64,000 nucleotides of DNA from Hyaloscypha bicolor E (Eukaryota > Ascomycota > Leotiomycetes > Helotiales > Hyaloscyphaceae). Below the pieces are notes generated by a model that was not told the DNA's origin, made no database searches, and saw only the letters and a program-made list of their open reading frames with translations. The stretch lies in assembly GCF_002865645.1 (NCBI RefSeq), contig NW_020194619.1, forward strand, positions 2,702,442 to 2,766,441. The letters are read 5' to 3'. The translations under genes were made by a program, and so were the position numbers. Shown here piece after piece: positions 1 through 13,500 of this stretch (the stretch's first letter is position 1; each line of letters begins with the position of its first letter).

Positions 1-3000
1 TTTCTTTATAAAGAACTAGAAGGAAGTATTTAATAATAGGAGCTTTTCTTAATCTTAAATAAAGCTTATTACTTTTAATTCTTTATATATTTTTTAAATT
101 TTTCTTCTAATTATTATTTATAATTTTTAGAGAATATTATTATTAGATTATTATTCTAGAAATCGAATGAACTTTACTATTACTTATTTCTTATTATTAT
201 CTAATTACTATTACTAAATAGTATTTTTAATATATGAAATTCTATTACTAGATTTTAGGAATTAAATATAAAGTATTTTTTTTAGTATAAAAATAAATAG
301 GGAAATCGAGAAGTTATTTTATAGACTTTTAATTCCGAATTATAGTAATAGATAATAATTATATTTGGAATTAAAGAAAAAAAAGAAGAAGAAAAAAGAT
401 CTTTTATATATATTTTATTAAACTAGAAATCTTTTAAAAACTTTACTTGCCTTTTTAACTAGCTATTCTCGCGGCTTATACTAGTCTAAAGCTTAACTAT
501 AATATCTATAGATCTTGACTTTAACTTAAACTACTATTATAAGTTTCCTTATAATATTTAAATAAACTTCCTAATTAGAAGTTATATATAAACGAAATAG
601 CTAAACTAGAAGCCTTATAATAGGAAAAGAAAACCTTATTAAACCCAAAGGTTATTTCTAAAAATACTTAATAATATATAATTCTGGGAATTTCTTAGAT
701 ATTAGATAAACTAGATCTATTTATTTAAAGCCTATTTTATACTAGAAAACCTACTTTTTTTTAATATAATTATAGCTATATTTAAAATATATATTATAGC
801 TACTTTAAAAGTATATATTAAGGCTTAATTAATATATTATATATTCCTATTTCTATAGAGAACTTCTCTTATATAGAACTTTTTCTTTAATTATAATACT
901 ATTTTATTACCGGAAATTAGTTATTTCTTTAAAAAGCTAGTATAATTTACTAATTTTTACTATTAATCTATTTCTTACTATTAAATATTATCTAAATAAT
1001 TCCTATATTTTTAATACTAATTCGGAATACCTGATTTTTCTATATTCTATATTAACTTTAATATTAACTATTTCAAACTCAATAATAGTATTATAAATCT
1101 CATTTATATTATCTTATAGTTCTTCTTTTTATATATCCTAATACCTTTAGTATTACCTTTATAAATATAGATATTACTTTAAAGTCCTAACTAACTAAAT
1201 AGTTTTATATTATATAAAGTCGATTTTAATAAGTACTAAATAAATATAATTAGCTTTTAGAAGAGATATAAATTAGTTTCGGAAAAAGTAATATATTATT
1301 TTAAGTTATTTCTTAATTCTATTATTCTAACTTTCTTTTTATTAATATTTACTTTATATTTTCCTAATATCTTTAGTATATTTATATATCTTATCTTTTA
1401 TATATTTCCTATATTATTTCTTTTCTTTTATATTATTTTTTGAATTAATAGGAATATTTCCGAATAAATAAAGAATTAGGATATATTTATATTATAAAAT
1501 TTTCGTTATTTCCTTTTATATTCTAATACTTCACATATTATTACTATATCTATATTTCTATTATATTACTTTCTTATTTCCCTATTATTACTATTTAGTT
1601 TAATCTATTCTAATTATTTCCTTAATTATATTTTCTTAGATATATATATTTGTATTTTTTTTTATAATAGAAGCCTAACTTTATATTTTACTTTCTATAA
1701 TTATTTCTAATTTATAACTATATTACCTTAAATATACCTAATTAATATACCTATTTTCTTTATTATATATATTATTATTTTAGCTTTATTTTCTTACTAG
1801 GAAGAAAGAAAAACTCGAATATATATAATATCTTTATATAATTCGAGACTATTTTAATTTACTCTTTATTTTAGAATATACTTAAAAGAAATTCTTATAA
1901 TCTCGAGAACCTTTAATTCTATAATTTATAACTATTATACTAATAATATTTTTATAACCTATTAAGAATAATAAAATAGCCAAAGTATAGATTTCTTAAG
2001 CTAGTAAAGTATAATAGCTAGTTCTTATAAGCTATAGTATTATTAAAAGCCTATAGATTAATAGTATTAAAGTTTAGAGTATTAAAAAAGCTTAGATAGT
2101 TATAGAAGGCTTATTAATACTAGAAAAGATAACTATAATTACTAAATTTAATATAAATATCCTAAATAAGCTAAATAGTATATATAATAAGCTTTTAAAA
2201 TAGAAAACCTTTATTAGAAATAGAACTAGACTAGAATTAATTAAAGAGAAGCTAAAAAACTATTAAGCTAATAATAGAGAATTCGAGAATATTATTAAAG
2301 GCATTTCTAAAGGCAGATAAGAGAAGTTTAATAAGATTAAGACTATAATAAATAGTCTTAATATTAAGAGTCAGAATAGAATTATATTATATAATAAAGC
2401 TTTTGGCTAATATATTAATAATATCTGTAATAACTTTAGTAAAAATATTTATAAGAAGTTATACTTTCTCTTTAAGATAAAAGCTTTAGTATATAAAGCT
2501 ATTTAGTTAATTAATAAAGCTACTTTAGAATATATTAGGGATAAGAAGTATTAGAATACTAGTATATTTACTAAATTAGATATTACTAAGGTACTCAAAT
2601 ATATTAAAGCTATTTCGGAATATAGAGAATTAGAGTTTAAGCTATTATTAGCTAATAATCTTAAGGCTAGATAATATATCTTTAATACTTCCGGAATCCT
2701 AATTAAGGAAGTTTATAATAATAAGCTTTTTCCTGCTTTCCGAAATAAGCCTAAAAAATAGGCCCTTATTATAATTTTAGCTTTAACTTAACCGGATTTA
2801 GCTAAGAAAAATAGAACTAATTTAATAGAACCTAGTAAGAAAACTATTAGTAAAGCTAGTAGAACTAATATAACTAAATAAGAAGAATCTAGTAAAAATA
2901 GAAAGTAAGCTAAGCCTAAAACTTCTAATAAATAATAGAGATCTAAGTACTAAACCAAATATAAGGTTAGTAAACTAGAGAAAAGTAAAAAGAAATCTTT

Positions 3001-4711
3001 TATTCTAAAAAAAAAGATATTATTTAAGAAGACTTCTATAACTATATCTAGAACCAAGAAGCAGAAAACCAAAAGTATTAAGTCTAGAGAACTTAATAAA
3101 GGCATTTAGTATATTTATAAGATATTAGCTAAATAGAAGTTAATACTTATTTAGTAAAATAAATATATTTTTAAGGAAGTATATAGTAGTATTATAGGAC
3201 CTATTTATAAGCGAGAATACTATAGGATTAATAATAGATTCCTTAAAGCTTCTTATATAGTATATACTTAGTAATTTACTAATACTTTCTCTATTAATAT
3301 ATAAGAGATTAAAAATACTCTAAAGCTAATTACTAAGATCTATAAAGTTACTAAAAGCAAGAAGTATATTTCTATTATTTAAATAAATAAAAAGATATAG
3401 GATTTCTTTTTTAAGAACTAGGAAATTAAGAAATATAAATATAAGTACTATATTTCTAATTAATTCCGCCCTAATCTATAGCTCTAATTTAATATTATAG
3501 TCTCTATTCCTGAGTCTGGTACTATTAATCTGGATACTAATAGCTATATTTATAAGAAGAATTACCTAAAGTAAATTAAGAAGCTTAGTATTCGAGAACT
3601 CTTAATAAAAGAAATAGAAATACTATAGTTTTATTTCTAAAAAAAAAATTATATTAATATATAGAGATCTTAGTAATAGCTACTTTATCTTAGCCTCTTA
3701 ACTTTTAATAATAGATCTATTAATATGGCTCGGATTTTATAAGGTATTAAGTAAGTATTCTATTTACTTAGTTACTTATTCTTAGCTAGCCAGATACTTT
3801 ACTTTTAGAAATATTAATTATAATTAGTATAAAGGTAATACTAAAGATCTGGCTATTACTAAAGCTTTAAGTAATAAATTCTACCTTAGTAAAGAATATC
3901 GGAATATTAGCTATATTTTCCTTATAGACTATAAAAAGGCTATTACTTTTAATAAGAAGTTTTTTAAAGATATTAATTACTTCTCTATTTCTAATGAATT
4001 TAAGCCGGAAATAGCTAAGAAAATAGGCAAGTATTTACTAAAGATAATAAGAGAAAAGACTCCGAGTATAATCTATTTAACTTAATAAATAAATACCTTT
4101 AGCTAGGTAATTTGCAAGTCTGGAATTATAAGAAAGTATTAATTCTCGGATAATATATAAGTTAAAGAATAGCTTAATAATAATTTACTATTTAATAGGT
4201 CTTTTACTATAGTTCTAATAAGTCTAGTTATTATTAAGAATAAAATATACGAAAATATAGTCTCCTATAAAGTTATTAAAGCCTCTTATCTAGAGCTTTC
4301 TCTTCTTATTAAAGGCTAATTTAAGGATATAGTAAATAATACGAAATTTAAAGAAGCTATTTATTTAAAGTATATTAGTGCGATTTATAACATGATTTGC
4401 TATAATAAGCTTCCTTAATACCTAGTAATAAAGGCAGAAATTGAGTAATAATTAAAGGCAAATACTAATTAATAAGAAGAATTATATTAGATTTAATATA
4501 AGAATATGGCTAAGCGAGTTCAGATTGCCTTTAAGCAAGTTCGGAAATATAAAATAAGACTATTTAAGAGTAATAAGTCTTATTTTAGGTATATAAAAGA
4601 GAAATTGAATTAATTAATAGAGAAGAATCCTGAATATTTTATTATTTCGGACTCTAAATAGGATTTTTCTATTATTTTTAGTATTTAGGAAATAAGTATA
4701 TATAAATAGGG
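1..4711. repeat. AT-rich, RIP-like degraded repeat DNA
   Basis: The stretch is extremely AT-rich, full of TA steps and stop codons in all frames, with no open frame worth calling. Around 2600-3100 the plus strand reads as a lysine/serine/threonine-rich broken frame, as in a retroelement gag or ORF1, but no motif is clear enough to name it. At its right end a purine run (aaataggggg, about 4703-4712) abuts the LTR-like repeat at 4712, as a polypurine tract would. I infer the 3' half of a decayed plus-strand LTR retroelement. Confidence 0.6.
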
Positions 4712-5021
4712 GGTCGGATATAGTATAATAGACTATACTTATTAAAAATTATATTATTTTAGTAGTTTTAAGGTTTAGGTTATATAATAAAGGCCATAGT
4801 CTTTTATATATAACTTACGGAAATCATATAAGAAAACTGGTTTTTCTATAGATTTAGAGAATAATTCTTTATAAGTATTTAATTAATTAAGCTTTTATAT
4901 ACTATATATTATTTATACTTTACTATTTATGCTTTTAATTTATTATTTTACTATTAAGTTATGTTTTATACTTTAGTATATTTTATATGGGTTTTTGTCT
5001 TATTATAGTTTCTTTCCTATA
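4712..5021 (+). repeat. LTR-like repeat, copy 1 (second retroelement family)
   Basis: This block matches the reverse complement of 13184-13500 along most of its length. Shared landmarks include an attatattattttagta segment, a tatataactta segment and aactggttttt. It follows a purine-rich tract and ends where homology to the truncated copia copy begins (about 5022), so it appears to have truncated that copia element. Exact ends are approximate because both copies are mutated. Confidence 0.5.
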
Positions 5022-8000
5022 CTTTATAGAAATTAAATAAAAAATAGTATTACTATATAATAGAGCTAATATATAGTTCTTTCTATTAATAGCTACTAGT
5101 TTATATAGCTTATTCTAATTATTAAATTAACTAGTATTTCCTTTATATTATATAAGAATATTTAAATTTAAAAGAAGTTTATAAATATTAGTAATACTAG
5201 AACTATTTTAGGTATTTAGGGCATTTATAATCTGGTATCTAGTTTAAAGCTTCTGAATTTCTACTATTACTTTCTTAAATATTACTAATTATTATAATAT
5301 AATTAGTAATAAAGTATTATATTCGGTTATTTAAAATAAAGTATTATAAACTAAAAGAATTAAAATAATATTATTAGGTCTAGTAGAATTATTAATAGCC
5401 TTAAAAGTTATTTAAAATATAATATTCTTATTAATTCTATTAATTTCGGTTATAATAATAAAATAAATATATTAAATCAGGCTATAATAGTATTTTATAA
5501 TTCCGACGGAATTATAAGCTTTTATAAAAACGATTTTGACTTTAGTTTCTATAGTATTTAAAAGTTAAGTAAACTTCTTATTAGTAAACTACTTTCCGGT
5601 ATCTGCTATAATCTAATTAGGAAAGCCTAAATAGATATTAATCTAATACTATTTTAGAATATCCCAAATATATAATATACTAATATTTTAAAGCTATTAG
5701 CCGGCTTAATATTAAATATCTTTATTAATAATATAAAGTATAAACTTACCGGAAATACAGAAAATATTAATAATAATAAAATAATTAAAGCTAATATTAT
5801 TTCTTAGATTAAACTTGAATTATTCTAGTAATTATTCGAATTTCTAGTATTATTTATAATACTTTATAAAATACTTAAGGGCTTTTATATTAATATTATA
5901 GCCTGCTTATTCTAGTATATTTCGGAGCTTACTAATAAATAAATAACTAAAACGATAATATAGATATTATAATTTAATTTCTATAAGAAAACAGGAATTA
6001 TAAATAAAGAATTCGGAAATAAGGCTTTATAGAATAGTATTCTAAAGCAGGAAAGAATATCTAAAACATTATATTATAAATATAAAGTATTTAATAAAAG
6101 TAATAAAATAATTAATAAGATTATTAAAATAGATTTCTAGCTTATTTATATTAGCTAAACTAAATAAAAATAAAGTTTTTATAAATATAATATAGAATTA
6201 TACTTATCTAATTAGTATTCTTACTATTATAGATCTAATAAAGAATATAGATCTAATACTAAACTAGATATTAATTTAATTCTTAGTAGTTTTATTAAGT
6301 TTAAATACTATTATTAGTTTATTATAAAGCTTAGAATTAGTTAGAATTAGTAATTAAGAATCTAGAGGCTCTGGTATTAATTATAATTCTATAAAAGTAA
6401 TAAGTATTATATCTTAATATACTATTAATTATAAATATTAAAATATTCTCTATTTATTTAATAGATTCCAAAATATAGTTTTTGCTTATTATCTAATATA
6501 TAAGAAAAAGAGAAATAAGATTATTTATAAAAGTATTAGTTATAGAAATAATAAAAATAAAGGCTATAGGAATAGCTAGAAAGCTTTTAATAGAAGTAAA
6601 ATAGGAATTAGAATAATATTTCTTTCTTTTATCTATTTCTACTAATAAGGCTTTAAAAGTATTACTTACTAGTTTGTTTTTACTATTCTCGTTATCCTTT
6701 TCTTCTTTAAATTCGGTAATATACTATATATAAGTACTATTAAAGTATTTATTAAAGTTATAGGTATTTCGGGATCTAAATTAGTAAATATTTCTATCTT
6801 TAAATTAAGCCTTTTTAGCTTTTCATTTCTCTAATATATGCTTTTATAAATAGTATTTAAGTCTCTTATATATAAAATATAACTTTAAAATATAATTATT
6901 ATAATTATAGGACTTAAAATAGTTATTACAAGTTCCGAAATTATAACTAGATTCGTATTAATAATTTCCGAATAAATAATAATTTAGAGAATTTTAAGAA
7001 TAATATTATTAATTAGTAAAGAAAATCTAGATATTAATTTATTGTTTCTTTTTATAGGTAATAATAAATAATTAGAACTTATTAATAAGCTAGTCGAGAT
7101 TATTAGGAGAGTTTAAAACTATATATTAGTATACTAGTAAGCCTTAATAGGAAATAATAATCTTATTATATAAGAATTCGGTATTTTATAAAGCAGAAAT
7201 ATAACTATATTATAATTTATATAAGTTATTAATTAGTATTTAAATAAACTCAAATACTGTTTTTTTAGGATCTTTTACTATTATAGTTATTAAAGTAGTA
7301 GTGTTTTATTTATCTAGATTTTAATAATAGAAACCAGAGCCTTTAAAGAAGCTATAAATATTTATATAGGCTTCTTTATATATATAGATCGAGAGCTAAT
7401 TATTATAAAAGTAGTTTTATACTAGTTCTTTTAATATAATAGGAAAAGCTTTTAGTAATACCTTTTCTGAAAGCTCTATTTATTAATAGATATTAAGGAA
7501 AATAATAAGTTTATAATTAAAACTACTATTAATTCTATTATATTTCTATATTTCGAAATATATCTTTATTACTTTTCTAATAAGTTTTCTAGTAAAAATA
7601 ATAAGTATTAATTAATAGTAATTCGGGTTCGGTAGTAATACTAGTAGTAATAAAAGTAAAAGTAGTAAATAGTCTTAGTTTAGAGGAAATAAATAGATAG
7701 CTTGATTTCTTAATTAAAAGTATCTAGTTCTCTTATATCTAGTTCTATCTAAAGTAAAATAAACTAATATAATAGGTCTCTAAAAAAGATCTATTCTAAT
7801 TAGACTATTATTAATAATATTAGCTTTATTTTATATATTCTTTATCTCTTCTCAAATAAGATTAATAAAGAATTATATAATAGTAAGATTTCTATAATTC
7901 TATTTAATATAAATATTATTATACTAAAGTTAAATTTAAAGATTTTATATAAATATATAATTAATTAGATTATATACTATAATATTAAAGTTTTTAAAGT

Positions 8001-8276
8001 TAGTCTAGAATAAATCCTATAGATTATTATTACTCTTTTTATATAAGATATACTAATATATCTTAATAATTATATATTCCTAAAGATTAGTCTTTATTAT
8101 AATTACTAGATTAATACTATTTTCCTATTTCTTAATTAGCTTCTTTCTCTTATTAGTATTTATACTAAACCGAGTTTAGGTTCTCTCTAGTATATATATA
8201 TATATAGTTAGTAGTAAAAGAAGTTCGAAGATAAAGTAGTTTATAGTAGGTTTATAAAAAGGGTTTAATAGTAAAG

Positions 8277-8395
8277 GTATCTAGATATCTAGTTTAGATA
8301 CTAGATATCTAGTTCAGATATTAGATACCTGATTTAGATACCTAATTAAGATACTAGATACTCGATTAAGATACTAGATATCCCAGATATCTAGA
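8277..8395. repeat. imperfect minisatellite of 'agatatctagt'-type units
   Basis: About six imperfect units of roughly 20 bp built around GATATCTAGT and GATACTAGATA repeat head to tail, giving a partly self-complementary tract. It lies in the leader of the truncated copia copy. The corresponding stretch of the right copy (about 55900-56000) lacks it, so it expanded in this copy only. Confidence 0.65.
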
Positions 8396-8880
8396 AGTAT
8401 TAAGGGTATTAAAGTAAATATTTTACTTTTAAATATTTCGTTTATAATAAGAAATTTAGGAAATAAAATATTATAATTCCGGAAGAGTCTAAAGCTTAAA
8501 GAACTTAATTTAATAATAAAATCGAAATAGTAATTAAAGAGCTTTAAGAATATATATAGGATATATATTTTAGAAAGAAAATCTTATAAATATAGGTATT
8601 ATATAAGTAAAAAAGATAGTTTCTAAAAAAAAGTAGTCTTGGAGCTAAAAGAAATTAGTTTTAAAGAATAATAGAAATTAAATAAATAGATAGTTAAATA
8701 GCTAATTATTTATTAATTAGTAAGAGCTAGATATCTTTTTTATAAGCTACTAAATACTTTTATAAAGTTAATAAATAGTTCTCTTCTTTAATATAAAATA
8801 GACTAGATTTGTCTTAGGCTATTAAATACTTTTAGAACTAATCTAAAATCTTTTCTAATCTATATATATAAACTAATTAG

Positions 8881-9151
8881 TATTAGTTTACTAGTAATAT
8901 ATAATATTATTATATAAGTATAGAAATACTAGTTATATTAGTTAGTAAAGTTATTATTATTTAGAAATAAGAATTATAATATTATAATATTAATATATAA
9001 TCCCTAAATTTACTAAGCCTAAAAGAGTCTAGTTTACTAGTTAAGTTACTTATAGGATATAAGGTTATATAACTATATCTTATTATTTATATCTCGTATT
9101 CCATATCTCGTAACTATATATATAACTTCTAAAGAAATAGCTATACTAATA
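8881..9151 (-). repeat. 5' LTR of the truncated copia copy
   Basis: The reverse complement begins TATTAGTATAGC and ends CTAGTAAACTAATA, the same ends as the two 297-bp LTRs at 55151 and 63585. This copy is 271 bp, mainly because it has fewer of the short 'ggatacgggatat' sub-repeats. The terminal TA...TA is what TG...CA would become after C-to-T and G-to-A change. Confidence 0.75.
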
Positions 9152-12100
9152 ATAATCTTTATATTTAGTTCTTTTTTAGTTAGATATAAAAAGTACTTTT
9201 TTATTTAATATTCTAATATATCTTTTTTAAGCTTTTATATATTTCAGAATTCTTTCTAGTTTTAGGTTCTAGATTCTATATCTTTAGAAATATATTTCTT
9301 TATTATTAGAAAATATTATTTTATTTCTTCTTTAGAAATATTTTTATTTAATACTTTTTTTACTTTCTTTTTTATTAAATCCGGAACTACTTTTAATTAT
9401 ATTCTAACTAGAGCCTTTTCTATTTTAGTTTCTCTAAAAATATTATTAATTTCCTAAATTTCTAAACCTAAAATAAAAAGATTTATAAGAAATTCCAGTA
9501 TTTTTTTATTTCTTCTAATATTATTACTAGTTATAATATTAGATTCTATTTTTTCTTTTTCTTTTTAGTTTTCTATTTTATATTATTTAATTTCTTAACT
9601 TTAGGAATTTAATATTTTTAAATTAATATTTTTTTCTATTTTCTAGTATTTTTTAAAAATAGAATAATTATAATAATATAAGTATTCTAGTTATTTTTAA
9701 AGTTAGTAAATCTTTTATTCTATAAACTATTACTTTTATATATAATTTTTATTTTTATTTTTATTAAGAATAATTAATTAAATAGAATCTTTAAAGCTTC
9801 TTTAATTAGAAAAAAAATATTTTTATATTTTACTTTATTTATAACTTTAGTTCTAAGCTTTACTATTTCTATAAATTCAAATTTAGCTCTAATAATAATA
9901 AATATTTAATAATCTATAGTATTATATATTATTTTACTAATATTTCTAGAAATCTTTTTAGGGAAAATATTAGTTTTAGCTCTAGTATTAATTATTTCTT
10001 TATATTTAATACTTTTTTAAGGTTTTTGAAATATAAATTCGAAATATAAAAATTATATAATATATTTATAAGCTAATAATATCCGAATATTAATATTATT
10101 ATATTTAAATTAAATAATTCTATTAATATTAAATATCTAAGCTAGTATTTCTAATTACTTAAATATTCTATTTATTATATAAGCTATAGCTATTAGTTCT
10201 ATAGATTTTCTAATATATCTAATTATATTTAATATAATAATATTTCCTATTTATAAAATAATAAAATAGGAAATATTATTCTTAATTTATTAGCTTTAAA
10301 ATATAATAGCTAGATTTACTATTTTAAAAGTATTAATAAATATTCTCGTTTCTTTTTAAGTTTTTAGAAATAAAATAGTTACTTTTTTTAGTAATTTTAT
10401 TAGAATATTATTAATTTTAGAAATTCTATATTTATTATAATTAAAAGTATATTAGATTCCTAATTTATTCTATTTATTTCTAGAAGTATTAATATTTATA
10501 TCTTTAGCTAGACTATTTCTTTATTTATTATTTCTTAGAATAGTATTCTTTTAGCCTCTTATATAAAATAGCTTTTCTTTTACTTTAGCTTGTTTTTAGA
10601 AAATCTCTTTAGCTATTTCTATTTTTTTTCCTTAATAAGAAACCTATTATAATATTAATAGAAATATTATTTATAGCCAAATCTTAATATTATTTATTAA
10701 TTTCAGAACCTGAAATATTAGTAATTCTAATATAATTTTCTCTAAAATAAAATTATTATTCAGATTCTTTAAATATAATTTATTTACTTTTATATATAGA
10801 TTCCGGTTAGCTAGTTCCCTTTTCTCTTTTTTATCTAGTAAACTAGATATCTTCTATTAATTTCTAGATATTTTTAGATTAAGTATTTAAGTTATAATTA
10901 AATTCTTTTCTTTAGATTTAGGAAATAATTTAGTTAAATTACTAGTATTTATTAGTAAAGAAAAAGGAAATATTTTCTTATTTAGATTTAAATAATTCTT
11001 TATATTATCTTTTATTAAATTAATAAATATATTTATAATTTATAAGCTTTTCTATTAATAAGTAATAGAATTAAAAAATATAAATATATTCTAAATTATT
11101 ATTTTTATTTTTATTTCTATTATAATATCTATAATAAATTTATTTCTTTAATTCTGGATCTATATTATAGGCTATATTAACTTAAATAATATTCTTTAAT
11201 TATATTTAAAACTAACTTTCTTTAAAATATAATTATTTAGACTTTTTATTTATTCTAGTTTAATTACTATATTTATTATAGTATTTTTTATAACCTTTAT
11301 TATAACTTCTTATATATTTTTTCTAAAAACTCGAATTATATTTATTAGACTATTAATACTATTATTTCTACTATAGTTAGCTAAATTATATAAATAGGCT
11401 ATAAATATTCTCTCGAATTATAATAGTAGTTATATTAAGTTATTTTTATAAGTTCTTTTAAATTATAATAATAATAGATAGTTTTTCTAGACTTCTTATT
11501 AGCTAGTTAATATTCTTTTCTTTAGATTTATTACTTTTAATAGGTTTTATATAATTAGCTATAGGTTGAATTCTTTTTTTATTTATATTTATAATAGCTT
11601 TAAGAAGTATAATAAAAGAAACTAATAAAGAATAATTATTTTCTGGCTTAGAAACTATATTATAAACTATTATATTTATAAATAGAAATATTTATAGGCT
11701 CGAAATTTGTATTTTTAAAAATATAATTTCTTATAAATTCTCGATATTAAATAATTTCATTTTTTTTTTCTTTTTAATAACTTTTTTAATACTTTATTAA
11801 ATATATTAATATAAGACTTAAAAGAGATTTCTTTATTCTGGATTTATATAATAATTTAATTAAGAAAATTATAGCTAATTTTAAGTATTTTCTAATTATA
11901 TTCTCGGAATTCTTTTAATAAAGCTTTAAAGAACTTAGTCTTTTAGTAATTTCCTGAATTATTAGTATAATATTCTAATATAGCCTTAATCTAATTCTTA
12001 TAAATAAGAGAGATATAATAAATAATTCTCTTTTTTTTAGTATTATTAGAAATATAATAGTTTTCATATATATTTATATATTATTTTAAAAATATAGAGA

Positions 12101-13183
12101 TATTACTTTTCTAAAACTATAATATTTCGAGAGCTTTTATAAATAGTAGATTTAAATCCGGTATTAATATATACTTATTTTAGTTATATTAATTTTAATA
12201 ATTTCCTTTATAATTAATTATAAAGTTTCTATATTTGAAACTTCTATTAATAAAGTTCCTAAAGAGCTAATTTCCTATTTAAATATATCTTTTAATTTAG
12301 GAACCGGAACTTGAAAGAAACTAATTAATAATAATAAATATAATCTAAATTCGAGTTTTAATATTAATATTAATAAGATAATAGCTTTTCTAGTTTTATT
12401 TCTATTACTTATATTTTCTTTTCCATTTTATTAACTTATTACCTATAGTATTTTTCTTTAATTTTACTAAACTAGATATATTTAATAATATTATTAAAAG
12501 TAATAATAAAAATAATTTTACTAATTTTATTAATTTCTTTGACTTTTCTAAATTTTCTTTTTTATCTTTATTTAGTATTTTTTTTCCCTAAAATCTTCTC
12601 TAGATTATTTATATAATTTCTTATTTCTAATTTCTTTTTAATTCTTATTTCTAATTTCTATTTACTATTTTATTTGAAATTAAGAATATTTTCTTTTTTA
12701 GATATCTTTTCCGGACTTAGAAATAAGCTTTTTTACTAAAACTAATATTACCTTTATTTCGGTTTTTATTATAACTAAAAATAATATATAAATTAATAAT
12801 ATAACTTTATTTCCGAATATTAAAGTCTATTTCTAATTAAAGTCTAATTTATATTATCTTAATATAATATTTCTTATTCTATTTCCTTTATTTCTTTTTT
12901 TTCTATAATTAGTTTCTATTTTTATTACTTTTATATATTATACTAGTAATTATATTTTATAGCTAATCCGTATCTAAATTACTAGATATATCGGAAATTA
13001 ATATAAGATATTAAGATTAATATTTATATATCTTTAATATTTTAGCTTTAGGCTTAAAGTATTATAATAGCTCTTTTCTTTTTAAACTTATTAAGCTAAT
13101 AATCCGCCTTATAAAAACCCTTTAGAACTTTATAAAAGTATTACCTTAATTATAAAGTTTTGATTTTTCTTATATTACTTATT
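9152..13183. repeat. AT-rich degraded repeat DNA, unresolved
   Basis: There is no open frame longer than background and no motif I can name. The base composition matches the neighbouring retroelement remains, and runs of T-rich codons on the plus strand suggest decayed coding sequence on the minus strand. The copia LTR at 8881-9151 was inserted into this DNA. Confidence 0.5.
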
Positions 13184-13500
13184 ATAAAATATATAAAACA
13201 AAAATTATAATAAAATAAAAACCTATATAAAGTATACTAGAATATAAAACGTAATTTAATAATAAAATAATAAGATTAAAAGTATAAATAATAAAATATA
13301 AATAATATATAATATATAAAAGCTTAATTAATTAAATATTAAAAACGGAATTATTTTCTAGAATTATAAAAAAACTGGTTTTTTTATATAATTTCTATAA
13401 GTTATATATAAAAGGCTATAGCTTTTATTATATAACTAAAACCTTAAAATTACTAAAATAATATAATTTTTATAAAGTACGGCTTGCTATATTATATTAT
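13184..13500 (-). repeat. LTR-like repeat, copy 2 (inverted relative to 4712-5021)
   Basis: This is the reverse complement of the repeat at 4712-5021, with many transition differences. Because the two copies face opposite ways they are not the two LTRs of one element. A segment of about 60 bp (tatataaaaggc...tatataactaaaacctta) is also found inside the copia element near 63424-63485. Confidence 0.5.

Larger units (their letters stand above)
5022..9151 (-). mobile_element. truncated, degraded Ty1/copia retrotransposon
   Basis: Read on the minus strand from 9151 downward, this region is collinear with the copia element at 55151-63881. Clear matches lie at 5470-5760 (to about 60900-61200) and 5040-5300 (to about 61330-61625). 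The distance from LTR start to the shared 'taccggaaagca' landmark is about 3.5 kb in both copies, once a suspected 2392-bp assembly duplication in the right copy is subtracted. Homology stops near 5022 against the LTR-like repeat, so the 3' third (reverse transcriptase end and 3' LTR) is missing. All frames are broken. Confidence 0.7.
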
